64,000 bases of DNA from Rhineura floridana (GCF_030035675.1 NC_084482.1:226033943-226097942), one strand, 5' to 3'; positions 47,747 through 58,610 are shown, counted from the first letter of the stretch. The notes: a model not told the origin generated them from the letters alone. Program-made: numbers and translations.

Positions 47747-48655
47747 GTGAGCAGAGATCCCATTTTGGGGAGGAGAGAAAAGTCCTTCCAGAGACCCCCC
47801 CAACATCAGTGGGAAGTGGAGAAGGGGGTAGCATCCTCCTCCCACTCTGCTCAGGGTTTTTGGGGGTGGGAAAGACAGGTATTTTTTCATTTGCTTATTT
47901 ATTGCAATTATTTATATTGCACCTTTCGATTCTTCCAAGGCGCCTTACAAGTAACCCCAAATATTGCCCTATAAAAAGCTCTGGGCCAGGCGGGACGCAG
48001 TGGCATCTCATAGAGGACACCCTCCCCTTTCCTAGGGGATATGATTTGTCCTGGCCCAGAGCAGATTTTGGGGTGGGCACCCCGAGTTCCTTATTTTTTA
48101 TGAGTTTATGACATCATTATGTATTTATGATAATATCAGCAGCCTGATGATTTTGATTGCATAAGTGTATTGTTATTCTTGACGGGGAGAGTCCCCCGAT
48201 CACAGCGATATATCATACAGGGTACCCCAACATATATTTTGGGGTTCAGAGACATGTTAACTTTGGCTTGAAGTTGTAGCTGTCAACTTTTCTTCTTTTT
48301 TTAGTGTTTTGAACTTTTAAGCAAGTAAGGAACTGGGAACTAGGAACCAACTTCTGCATCGTATGCGCCATTAACAAATTAGTAACTCCATAAAATTAAT
48401 CGCTATAATCTTCCAGCAGCATCAACGTCTTCTAGCTGCCCCTTCTCAGCAATGAGGAACCCCCCAGTGAAAGTGGGGCAGAGCCCTCCCCTCTTCAAGG
48501 AACCTGAGCCTGCCTCCCCCCATCAGCCTCCCCCAAGTTCCGTGGCGGGGGTGCCCCTTTAATTTATTACAGAAAAAATCTCCCCCCTGAACCTACGGGC
48601 CTGCTCTCCCCCCCATGGGATCCCTCCCCTAATTGCCTAAACCCCCCCCCCACAT
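47747..48655. other. MHC-II intron 1, left part
   Basis: Intronic. A LINE-tail-like stretch (atttatattgcacctttcga) lies near 47895-47960. No gene is seen. Confidence 0.4.
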
Positions 48656-48875
48656 TTGCTTGGGGTCATAGGAACCAGGAAGCTGCCTCATACGAGTCAA
48701 GCTATCTGCCTGTCTAGTACGGGGCTGCCTGCACGGACTGGCAGCTGCGGCTGTCCAGGATCTATGGCAGAGAAGGGTCCTCTTTCCAAGCCCTGCCTCC
48801 TGCAGATGCGGGGGGGGGGGGACTCTGAACCAGGGATCTTCTGCATGCAGAACAGGTGTTCCCATCACTGAGCGA
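48656..48875 (-). mobile_element. tRNA-derived SINE in MHC-II intron 1
   Basis: A body with gcctgcacggactggcagct ends at a reversed tRNA head (ccagggatcttctgcatgca). It is the same family as 58230-58400 and 19165-19280. Confidence 0.7.
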
Positions 48876-49489
48876 GGACCCCCCAACCCACCTGGCCCTC
48901 CCCGTCTGGGCTGCCCCACACCTTCCTCCAGACCTCTACTGTGCTCTAAAAGGGCGGAGCATCATTTATCAGCTGCAGCGCTCCTGATCCCCCCCCCCGG
49001 CCTTATTCACAATCATCAACCACAGGCTTAGAAAACACCCCCCTTTACCCAGGAACTGCCCTGAAAGATAGAGGGTATCTTTTATTCCTCTGTCAGTCCT
49101 GGAAAGGACCTCGAAAGTCATCCAGCCAAACCCCCAGACAGTATAAAGGATCCGCTGCTACAGCATTCTGATGTGGGGTGGAAATCCAGCCCCTCTTACA
49201 AACCTGTAAAAGAAGGGGGGGCTCCAGGCGTAGAGGCAGCCTAAAAGTCACAGAAAAGAAGTAGAGGGGCCAGATTTTTTTTCCTGTAATAAATTTAATT
49301 CTTTATTTTTTGGAAAAATATTTAGGGAGGCCAGAAAAAATTAGGGTGTCAGAGCCTCCCAACACCCCACTGCTTCTCACTCTAGACTATGTTGCAAGCC
49401 ACACTCTCTCAGCAACAACAACCCCCCCTCTAATATTGATTTATTTTTACATTAATGCCCCCCCCCACTTTCCTCCCTGGAGCTCAATG

Positions 49490-49680
49490 GGGTATACATG
49501 GGTCTGTCCCTCCCCCATTTTATCATCACAACAATCCTGTGAGTAGGTTGGGCTGAGAGACAGTGTCTTATCCTCAAGACCACCCCGTGAGCTTCATGTG
49601 GCTGAGTGTGGGTGGGTGGGGGGCAGGATTTGAATCCCGGCCTCCCAGGTCACACTACACTACACTGCCTCTCCTTTTAT
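49490..49680 (-). mobile_element. tRNA-derived SINE in MHC-II intron 1
   Basis: Reverse complement of the Sauria-type head and body: cacaacaatcctgtgagtag, ccgtgagcttcatgtggctg, and a B box read backwards in ggatttgaatcccggcctcc. Confidence 0.75.
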
Positions 49681-50131
49681 GTAAATTTGTATATATACAT
49701 GCAGAGATCGTCAACAGTCTGAAATGCGTGTGTGCCCCTGTGTGTATTTACCTAAGTGGCAGGCTTTTACCCTTCATTTAGATCACTGAGACTTAAGACT
49801 TAGTAAAATAAGAAAAGCTATTTTATTTATAGAAATACATAGTGGATAGCAAAGGCATACCTCTTCTAGAGATCCTGCCAAAGTAGATAATCCTAATCCT
49901 GGGTTTGAGGGACGAAAATAATCTGATCTGGCATGAGGCACGTCAGAATTTCCTGGCATGGAAATGCAGTGATGGAGAAGCTGCCCCTGTTGAACTGCGG
50001 TTATTCAGCTGCGTTAGCCTTCTGCCAGTCAACCTTATGCGACCTCCTCCTTGGATTGCTGGACAAAGGGTTCAGCTCTGAGTGACCTCCGGCGGAGGGG
50101 AGCTTAAGCCTCCGGGAGTTGGGATGTATAG

Positions 50132-50581
50132 TTAAAGGGACACATAAAGTGTGCTTAGGCGCTCTACCTTCGAAGGAAACCGTTCAAGCCAAAGTTGCAG
50201 GGCTAAGGGGGTGGCTGTAATTTGACCGTTATCTGGACGCTTCCGAATTGTACAGAACCCTTCGGCGTTCTCTTCAATCCGACCCAATCCTAAATTATCG
50301 ATCAGATTCAAAATGGTCGCTTCTCCGGCAGATGACGTGCACGCACAGTGCACACAACATTCACACTGACAGGAGAGGTAGATGGGGTATGCATGTGGGT
50401 TTACTGAAGCCCATGCTGTCTGTATTGGGGGGGTGCCTTGGAGCTCCGTCTCTATGATCCACGGCAGGGTCAGGATGCGACACTGCCGTGGATCATGGAA
50501 TGGGAGCACCACCCTAAGGAGGAGCCCTTTGGGGGGCCCTCCGGCCTGCAGGGGCCCTCGGCCAGGGCCCAACCTGGCCAC
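50132..50581 (-). other. Unrecognised open frame of 149 codons in MHC-II intron 1
   Basis: A minus-strand frame with fairly balanced composition, ending RFPSKVERLSTLYVSL. I do not recognise it. Its left neighbourhood (49790-50165) is CpG-bearing and has a reversed AATAAA near 49822, so it could be part of an unrecognised repeat. It contains the hairpin at 50454-50496. A chance frame is quite possible. Confidence 0.25.
50454..50496. repeat. Perfect 14-bp inverted repeat (hairpin)
   Basis: The arms atgatccacggcag (50454-50467) and ctgccgtggatcat (50483-50496) are exact reverse complements with a 15-base loop. It lies in MHC-II intron 1, about 430 bp before exon 2. Function unknown. Confidence 0.9.
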
Positions 50582-50930
50582 CCTCTGGCACCAGCCCTGC
50601 TCCTCTCTTTCGGACAGTCGAAGAAGGTGAAGGAAGGAGGGGCAGGTCAGCTTCCCTGAGCATATCAGTTACAACAGAAGGAAGTTAGGTAGAGAGGAGC
50701 ACAGGTAAAGGGAGGCAAGCCTAGCCAGCTGGAGGACTCTAACTCTATCTTCCTTCTGGAACACAAACAAAAGAAGCCAAACAGGGATCAGGGCGAAGAC
50801 CCGACTTAGAAAGATCCTCGCCGGGGAGAACAACAGGGGGCTGTGGGGGGGTCCATTTCCTTTGCCAGGGAGGGGGTGTGCGGGGGTGTCTCACCCCATC
50901 CCCGCCTGACCCATCCTCTCCTCCCCCCAG

Positions 50931-51215
50931 AGCATTTCCTCATCCAGACGAAGTGCGAGTGCCACTTCTTCCCCGCCACTGCCACCAATGGGACGCTGCG
51001 CATCCGCTACCTGCAGAGGTACTTGTGGGACCGGCTGGAGTTCTTCCGCTTCGACAGCGACCTCGGGAGATACGTGGCCGTGGCCAAGCTGGGCGAGAGC
51101 GCCGCCGGAGTGTGGAACCAGAACAAGGAGCGGCTGCGGCGCGAGATGGCCGAAGTGGAGTGCTTCTGCCGGAACAACTATGAGTTCGACGGGCACTTCG
51201 CCCACACCCGTCATG
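50931..51215 (+). CDS. MHC-II beta exon 2, beta-1 domain
   Basis: 285 bases encode the peptide-binding domain from EHFLIQTKCECHFF to FCRNNYEFDGHFAHTRH. Present are the glycosylation site NGT (exon residues 20-22), RFDSDLGRYVAV, VWNQNKE and the CRNNY helix end. The canonical disulfide cysteines are C11 and C80. Two more, C9 and C78, sit two residues before each. A few residues (about FPATA) are inserted before NGT. The residue matching the usual His beta-81 is Asn, while the following Asn (beta-82) is kept. The acceptor is ctcccccccag-like and the donor gtgagc. Confidence 0.93.
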
Positions 51216-52121
51216 GTGAGCCCGAGAGGGGGTGGGGGACAGTGGTGGCAGGGGAAGGGGGAGGGCCCTGAGGGGTGGGGGGGCGATGGCTTTCCCCAGC
51301 CCTGACTCTGCTCCCCCCCCCTCGGGAGATCCCTGTTAACCCCTCCTCCCACAACAACAGATGCCCCTACAAGCCAATAAACAGGAAAGTGGAGAGTGTT
51401 AGCTACTGGGAAGAGTCTTCTTAGTGGCTGACTCACCTCCTTTCACTCTGATGGGTTCCAATATAGGCAAGAAAGGACCAGGAAGCATGTTAGAAGACTC
51501 TGCTCAGTGGCTAACAGACTCCCCTTTCGTGCTGATTGGCTCTCAGGATGCTGGAGACATAGGGACCCTGCTGGGACCCTGCTCCCAAAGAAGTAAGGGG
51601 TCTCAGACACACACACACAAACCCTGGATGACTACACCCTGACAGATGGCGGAGGGCAGCAGCTAACAGACCCCCTCAGGGCAGCCTCTGAGCCATTATG
51701 AGGAATCTGTTCACCTTGACGCCCCCTTTCTTATTTTAAAAATCACATTTTGTACTACTTCAGGGGAGGCTGGCCAGGCATGTTACAGAAGCTGCCCGCC
51801 ATTATTTTCTACTTTATGTATATTTTGTCCCTTTCTGCAACAAAATGGCACTGATTTCTAGTAAATGCATTTCCCCAACTAAGTCCTGCGTCAGACACAA
51901 CTAAGCCTTCTGGGCGCCTGCAAAAGACAATTCCTCTTTCAAAAAAGCCTGCTAAAATCATTATCCCAGTTAAGATCTCTCTGGATTTGAATTGATTTTA
52001 TGAATGCCTTCTTGTTTTAAACTGTTTTTTAAAATTCTTTGTTTAAGAATGTATCTGTGCAGTTGTTTTAACTGTTTTATATATATAATATATATATAAC
52101 TGTTTTAGGTGCCTCATGGGA
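51216..52121. other. MHC-II intron 2, left part
   Basis: Intronic. An imperfect direct repeat is seen: about 51413-51465 and 51497-51550 share the agtggctgac/agtggctaac and tgatgggttc/tgattggctc phrases. No gene is seen. Confidence 0.45.
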
Positions 52122-52366
52122 AGCAATTCATAGAATCAAAGAATCAACGAATAGCAGAGTTGGAAGTGTCCTCTAAGGACATCTAGTCCAACCCCTGCTC
52201 AATGCAGGAATCCAAATCAAAGCATACCCAACAGGTGCCTGTCCAGCTGCCTCTTGAAGGCTTCCAGTGTGGAAGAGCCCACCACCTCCCGGCAACCTTT
52301 CAAATATTGGAAGAGTGACATCTTATCTCCCCTTGGTCTTCTCTTCTCGAGGCTAAACGTGCCCAT
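52122..52366 (-). mobile_element. CR1 LINE 3' end in MHC-II intron 2
   Basis: Reverse complement of the CR1 3' end: tagaatcaaagaatcaacga, agttggaagtgtcctctaag, cagctgcctcttgaaggctt. It is a diverged, older subfamily. Confidence 0.82.
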
Positions 52367-53164
52367 AAATGAAATAAATATATAAATAATGATAAATAAT
52401 AATACTCACAGTAGACCCACTGAAATCCAGAGACTTGTCCATGGATTACAATGACTCTGCAGAGAGTATGATTTAGTCCGAGGGAGGGTGGTTACCATTT
52501 TTGGCTCAAGGGCAATATTGAGGGTCACCCAGCCTGGGGGGGGGGGATGTCGTATGCCTCATGCACAAGCGCAATACACACTCATCACACCCACAGTCCA
52601 CACCACAATTCAGGGAGCCCCACACTTTTCTGTCAGTCAGGAGAGGAGCATGTGAGGGGGGAAGAGGAGGATTTCCTCCCCATCACATGCAATGGGGTGA
52701 ACAAATGAGGGGGAAGGAAAGGGCCCACCCTTCTCCTTCTGGGGCATCTGACTTTGCAAGAAGGTCTCAGAAAGAGGAGAGGGGAAGGGACAGGAGCCAG
52801 CAGAAGTGGCCAGAGCTGGGGGGGGGAGTGCTCTTGGGCCCCCCCACATGGAAATGTTTGGGGGGCTGGATGTGGCCCACAAGCTTAGCCAACCCCAAAA
52901 TAGCCAGGTATAACCTGAAGAGTTCAGCCTCAGGGCAGCAGAAGCAAAATTCTAGCGTGGAGGCGGAGAGGATTTCAGTGACCCACATTTAGTATTTAAT
53001 TAAAGGAAGGAAAACAGATGTTAGTAACTCCAGCTCTCTGATGCTAAAGAGGCAATGTAAGTAAAATCTCTCTCCCTCTCTTTGAAGGGTCTCTATGATG
53101 CAATCTAACTTGCTAGAATGTTTTTTTTCATTCATCTGGTTAAAGAAACAAAGATATTTAAGAA

Positions 53165-53165
53165 C

Positions 53166-53201
<36 letters not shown>

Positions 53202-53525
53202 GTTGCATTTCTAAACTGCCCTATAGCTAGCAGCTCCCAGGGCGGTGTACAACATGATAAAACCACAATATTTAAAATACAGCAAGTGTGTATTGCGCAA
53301 ACAATATAAAACATTATATAAACAAAGTAAAAGAAAACTAGAAATAAAATAAATAAAATTAAAAGCATAAAATACATTAAAATGCCTGGGTGAAGAGGTG
53401 GGTTTTTACCTGGCGCCAGAAAGATGACAGGGAAGGCGCCAGGCATATCTCATCTGGGAGGGCATTCCATAATTCGGGGGCCACCACCGAAAAGGCCCTG
53501 GATCTTGTTACTGTTCTCATAATGC
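53165..53525 (-). mobile_element. L2-type LINE 3' end in MHC-II intron 2
   Basis: It starts with a (TTTA)n tail (53168-53201), then aaactgccctatagctagca and cccagggcggtgtacaacat. It ends with ggcattccataattcggggg, the reversed L2 coding end. Confidence 0.82.
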
Positions 53526-53719
53526 CTTAACGGGTCTATTCAAGGAAAGCCAAATTTACCTTTTCAGAAAGTAATGCAATTTTCATCAGCTGTGTCACCT
53601 GTTAACTCTTTTCAGCCAAGTCATGACCAATGAAGAAGAATTTGGTGGTTTGTTAATGTCTTATTAATGTTTATGTCGGTCTGTTATGTAACTACAAAAT
53701 GTTTCACTTTCCTTCTCAA

Positions 53720-54323
53720 ACTGGGCAGAAGTAGCAATTGGGTATCACAGGGCTTGGTACTGGGCCCAGTGCTCTTTAACATTTTTTTATTAATGATTTG
53801 GATGAGGAGGTACAAAGCATGCTTATCAAATTTGCAGATGATACAAAATTGGGGGGGGGGGCATAGCTAATACCGTGGAAGACAGAAACAAAATTCAAAG
53901 GGACCTTGACAGGCTGGAGCATTGGGCTGAAAACAACAGAATGAAATTCAACAGGGATAAATGCAAAGCTTTACACTTAGGAAAAAGAAACCAAATGCAC
54001 AGTTATAAGATGGGGGATACTTGGCTCAGCAATACGACATGTGAGAAGGATCTTGGAATTGTCGTTGATCACAAGCTGAATATGAGCCAACAGTGCAATG
54101 TGGCTGCAAAAAAGGCAAATGCTATATTAGGCTGCATTAAAAGAAGTATAGTTTCCAAATGAAACCAATGACCTAGAGAGGTAGTAGGCGACACTGGAGG
54201 CCTTCAAGAGGCAGCTGGACAGCCATCTGTCGGAAATGCGTTGATTTGGTTTCCTGCATTGAGCAGGAGGTTGGACTTGATAGCTTCATAGGTCCCTTCC
54301 AACTCTACTATTCTATGATTCTG
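53720..54323 (+). mobile_element. CR1 LINE in MHC-II intron 2, internally deleted
   Basis: The plus strand shows LVLGPVLFNIFL, then [60 protein letters not shown] and KKANAILGCIKRSIVSK. It then jumps near 54160 to the 3' end (ggaggttggacttgatagct, ctactattctatgattctgt). Nearly all of the reverse transcriptase C-terminus is missing. Confidence 0.88.
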
Positions 54324-54499
54324 TGTTTGTGTGTTTTTATCACCGGTGCCTAAGGGAGGTTTCTCTTCCTCCCTTTTTTTTTCTTTTTACAGGTGGATTT
54401 TTGTCTTCGGACTGGAACCTCCATGGCCTGCATTTTGGGGCAAAAAACACCTGGGGGAAAGTACTGTTGCACTTCAGCATCCTGGATTTGTCCCATTTG

Positions 54500-55065
54500 T
54501 CTTGTTAACAGGTCCAGTAGGAAATGCCCATGGCCACCAGCTTGGGACCACAATACCTGATGGACCGCCTCTCCCGACACGAACCCACATGTACACTACA
54601 CTCAACATCAAAAGCCCTCCTCCGGATGCCTACTCCGGGGGAAGCTAGGAGGACAGCAACAAGGGAGAGGGCCTTCTCTTTTTTGTCCCATTTGTCCCAA
54701 AATATTCTGAACAGAATATGTTCACCGCCCAGAGAGCTGTTGCTAGTCGGGCAGTATATAAGCTTAATTAAATAAATAAATAAATAAATTCTCAGTGGTG
54801 GCCCCCAAATTATGGAATGATGTTCTTGATGAGGTGCGCCTGGTGCCAACACTGTTATCTTTTTGGTGCCAGGTCAAGACTTTCCTCTTCTCCCAGGCAT
54901 TTTAACAGCATTTTAACAGCATGTGTTTTAACTTGCCTATTGGTTTTTATGGGTTTTAATTTGGTATGGTTTTAAATCTGTATGTTTGTTTTTAATATTT
55001 GTAATTTTTGTAAACCGCCCAGAGAGCTTCGGCTATGGGGAAGTATATAAATGCAACAAGTAACA
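54500..55065 (+). mobile_element. L2-type LINE 3' part, with a second L2 tail inside
   Basis: The plus strand encodes QYLMDRLSRHEP and KALLRMPTPGEARRTATRER. It is interrupted at about 54675-54789 by another L2 3' end with an (AATA)n tail, and resumes with tctcagtggtggcccccaaa to the 3' end gtaaaccgcccagagagctt. L2 copies have stacked here. Confidence 0.8.
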
Positions 55066-55081
55066 ACAACAACAACAAGAA

Positions 55082-57072
55082 TATTTTGGTCTTAGAAGTG
55101 CTGCTTAGAGATATAAGGCAAGATAAAAGAATTTCGGGATTAAAGATAAAAAAAGAAGAATATAAATTGAGAGCATTTGCTGATGATTTGATAATTGTAC
55201 TAGAAAATCCTTTGGAAGGAATTAATGTATTGATGGACAAATTAAAAGAATTTGGACCGTTAGCAGGATTTAAGATCAACAATCAAAAAACAAAGATGTT
55301 GGTGAAAAATTTAACTTTAAGGGAACAGAAAGAGTTAATGGACAAGACAGATTTTACAATAGAGAAAAAGTTGAAATATTTAGGTATCATTATGACAAAT
55401 AAAAATTCAAAGTTGTTTCATAATAATTATGAAAAATTATGGACAGAGATTAAGAAAGATTTGCTAAGATGGGATAAACTACAATTGTCATTAATGGGTA
55501 GAATATCTGTGATAAAAATGAATGTATTACCGAGAATGATGTTTTTGTTTCAAACAATACCTGTAATATCCTCTGATTTACCTTTTAAACAATGGCAAAA
55601 AGATATCTCTAAATTTGTATGGCAAGGAAAAAAACCAAGAGTTAAATTTAAACTACTACAAGATGCCAAAGAAAGAGGAGGACTGGGATTACCAAATCTG
55701 AGACTTTATTTTGCTGCCTGCTGTCTAGTCTGGATAAAGGAATGGATTTTATTGAGGAATAAAAGACTATTGGATTTGGAGGGCCATAATTTGAAGTGGG
55801 GATGGCATGGATATCTATGGTATGACAAAGTAAAAGTAAATGTAGACTTTAACAATCATTTCATAAGACGTCCTCTGTTGAAAATATGGAATAGATATAA
55901 ACCAAGGTTTTATTCGAAAATACCATTATGTGTCTCAAGTCAAGAAGCGTTTTATAGAAGAGAAATGGCTGGAAAAGAGAAATGGTTAACTTATCAAGAA
56001 CTATTAGAAAATGTACATGGAGAATATACAATGAAAGAGAGAGAACAACTGACAAAGGAAGGATATAGTTTTCAATGGTTTGCCTATTTACAATTGTTAG
56101 AAAGATATAAAATGGACAAGAAAATGTATGGGTTTGAAATAAGTAAATCTGATTTTGAAATAGGATTGTGTACAAATGATGAAAATATAATTGCGAAAAT
56201 GTATAAACTCTTATTGAAAATGGATATGGAGGAAGAACAAGTAAAAGAGTGTATGGTAAAGTGGGCAAAAAATTTTGGTCATAACATACAAATGGATCAA
56301 TGGGAAAATATGTGGAAAAAAGGTTTGAAATTTACACTATGCTATAATCTTAAAGAAAATTTTTATAAAATGATGTACCGTTGGTACATGACTCCAGAAA
56401 AGTTGTCAAAAATGTATAGTAATGTTTCTAATGTTTGTTGGAAATGTAAACAACAAGAAGGATCATTTTATCATATGTGGTGGTTATGTAAAAAGGCAAA
56501 ATCATTTTGGGCACAGATAGGTAGGAAGATGCAAAAAATTCTAAAGATAAATATTCAGTCAAAACCAGAATTTTTTTTATTGGGTTTTATGGATAAACAA
56601 ATAGAAAAGAAATATGGAAGAATAATATTATATATGATTACGGCAGCAAGATTATTATATGCACAAAAGTGGAAAATGGAATCAACACCAACAATGGAAG
56701 AATGGTTATTGAAATTAATGGACTTAGTAGAAATGGATAAATTGACATGTTTACTTAGAGAAAAATCGACAGATACATTTCTTAAGGAATGGAAACCTCT
56801 CTTAGACTTTTTGTTGAAAGATCAAAATAAAATGATGATACTGGGATTTGACGATTAATTAAGACAGCCTATGGAGAAAAGGGACTCTGTATGTATACAT
56901 TAAGGGACAGGTTTGATGTATATTATATACTTATAGCTGATCTGCGACAAATCGGAAGTCAACTATTTTATTTTCATTTTTTGTTGATGTATTGTTATGT
57001 CTTTTTGACTTTGTTTTGTTTGTTTTTGGAAAAATTTGAATAAAAATTATTAAAAAAAAAAAGAAGAATAAA
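55082..57072 (+). mobile_element. L1 LINE, 5'-truncated, long open ORF2 part, in MHC-II intron 2
   Basis: An open frame runs from the element start to the stop at about 56858, close to 590 codons. It encodes the ORF2 reverse-transcriptase end with the catalytic-site motif LRAFADDLIIVLENPLEGI, thumb and C-terminal region. The cysteine-histidine motif CWKCKQQEGSFYHMWWLC lies near the end. A 3' untranslated region ends gaataaaaattatt and an A run. The bases aacaagaa flank both sides (55074-55081, 57073-57080), a probable target-site duplication. There is no endonuclease, so it cannot move by itself. The open frame means it is young. Confidence 0.92.
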
Positions 57073-57189
57073 AACAAGAACTTGATTGAGGGTAACATAT
57101 ATTCTCATTTTTCTCCAACACTTTCCTTCCACTCCTCTCCTTCTCTCCGCTTCTGACTCCCTCCACAATCTTCTCTGCTTCCCTTGCAG

Positions 57190-57468
57190 TCCAGCCCAAG
57201 GTGACGATCACCCCCACAGAATATGACTCTGTGTCCCACAACACTTTGCTGATTTGCACTGTGGCCAGCTTTTACCCCGCGAAGATCGAGATCAAGTGGT
57301 TCAGGAACGGGGAGGAGGAGACCAGAGTGTGGACCACAGACCTCACCCGGAACGGGGACTGGACCTTCCAGATCGAGGTGATGCTGGAGGCACAGCCGAA
57401 GCGCAGAGACGTCTATGCCTGCCAGGTGGAGCACACCAGCTTCAAGGGCCCCATCACCGTGCAGTGGG
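57190..57468 (+). CDS. MHC-II beta exon 3, beta-2 immunoglobulin domain
   Basis: 279 bases encode a C1-set Ig domain: VQPKVTITPTEYDSVSHNTL, then LICTVASFYPAKIEIKWFRN, then the closing YACQVEHTSFKGPITVQW. The two Ig cysteines (ICTV and YACQVEH) and the Trp of IKWFRN are present. The acceptor is cccttgcag and the donor gtatga. It starts only about 120 bp after an inserted L1. Confidence 0.95.
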
Positions 57469-57636
57469 GTATGAGATTTGGGTTCCTCCCACACCTTTCC
57501 AGCCCTGATCCATCTCCCCAGTCTCCTGCCGAAGAGGGGAGCATCCTGGGACCCCGGCCTCCGAGGGCTGATCCCAGGCCTGCCTCTTCTCCCTCTAGGC
57601 CTTTGGCTTCTTATTTTCTTCCTTTTCTTTCTTCAG

Positions 57637-57747
57637 AGCCGCAGTCGGACTCTGCCCTGAGCAAGATGTGGACGGGGATTGTGGGGCTGGTGCTGGTGCT
57701 GGTCTTTGTGGCGCCCGGACTCTTCCTCTGTGTGAAGAACAAGAAAG
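57637..57747 (+). CDS. MHC-II beta exon 4, connecting peptide and transmembrane helix
   Basis: 111 bases encode EPQSDSALSKMWTG, then the helix IVGLVLVLVFVAPGLFLC and the positively charged VKNKKG. The glycine-spaced helix and SALSKM connecting peptide are typical. The acceptor is tttcttcag and the donor is gtggtg. Confidence 0.93.
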
Positions 57748-58229
57748 GTGGTGAGATCAGTGCTAGGGGAGGTGGAGGGTGTGGGGGGGAATGGACCTGC
57801 CCAGAGACTCTCCCCCGGCAGATGCTCTGAGGGCCCCACTTCTAGAGAGGGCCCGGTGTCCTGGAAGGAGATGGCATTGCACTTTGGAACATTTAGGGGA
57901 CTAAATTGTCCCAGGACTATAAAAATGTTATAGGAATGCCGTAAGCTGCTTTGGGGAACTTGGAACCCTTTCTTTAAAACAAAAGGATTCTTGTTATTGA
58001 CACCTTAAACAAACATCCAGCCTGGGCCTCTCAAAGTTATAAAAAGGTGACTAGTGATATCAACCCCCCCCAACATTCAGATGAAAGGGGGACTGCTCCC
58101 ACACGAAGGGGCTGCATTTGGACCACAACGGACCCAGAATTCTGGTGCACAGAGAACATAAGACCATTACTCTTGTTTATTTCTGTGCCAAAAAAGGCCC
58201 CCAAGGCGGCTCCCCAATAGTGGCAACTG

Positions 58230-58400
58230 TGGGGCACATCCTTATGGTGAGTCAGACCATTGGGCAATCCAGCTCAGTACTGTCGGCACTGACTGGCAGC
58301 AGCTCTTTAGATATCAGATGGGAGTCCCTAGAGGTGCCATTAGTAACTGAACCAGGGGCCTGGCTGCATGCAAAGCTCAGATGCTCTGCCAGAGGTTCCC
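58230..58400 (-). mobile_element. tRNA-derived SINE in MHC-II intron 4
   Basis: The body gagtcagaccattgggcaat, cactgactggcagcagctct is followed by the reversed tRNA head (tgcatgcaaagctcagatgc). It is the best preserved of three copies in the window. Confidence 0.78.
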
Positions 58401-58489
58401 CGGACAACACACAGAGACAAAGTTCAAGTATTCAACATTCAACATTCAACTTTAACATTTGGGGGGAAAAAGACTAGAAGGCAAATACA

Positions 58490-58610
58490 TTGATATTTAT
58501 TTTATTTATTTATTTATTATACTTGCATACCGCCCCATAGCCGAAGCTCTCTGGGCGGTTGACAGCAACTAAAAACAAATACAATTTAAAATACATCTTT
58601 TAAAAGCTGC
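58490..58610 (-). mobile_element. L2 3' tail in MHC-II intron 4
   Basis: A (TTTA)n run is followed by cttgcataccgccccatagc and cgaagctctctgggcggttg, the reversed end of L2. Confidence 0.8.

Noticed and set aside
47683-48111. Open frame beginning TTG at the MHC-II exon 1 junction, taken as a gene start
   Set aside because: TTG is not a usual start in vertebrates, the frame reads through the obvious donor gtgagc at 47747, and the first codon straddles the duplication junction.
50843-51271. Single-exon gene around the MHC-II beta-1 domain
   Set aside because: The frame only extends through flanking intron. The splice sites at 50930/50931 and 51215/51216 and the family's exon length define exon 2.
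55035-56858. Host gene of 607 codons within the MHC-II intron
   Set aside because: It is L1 ORF2 with the FADD motif. The first codons lie in flanking L2 tail, before the element's target duplication.
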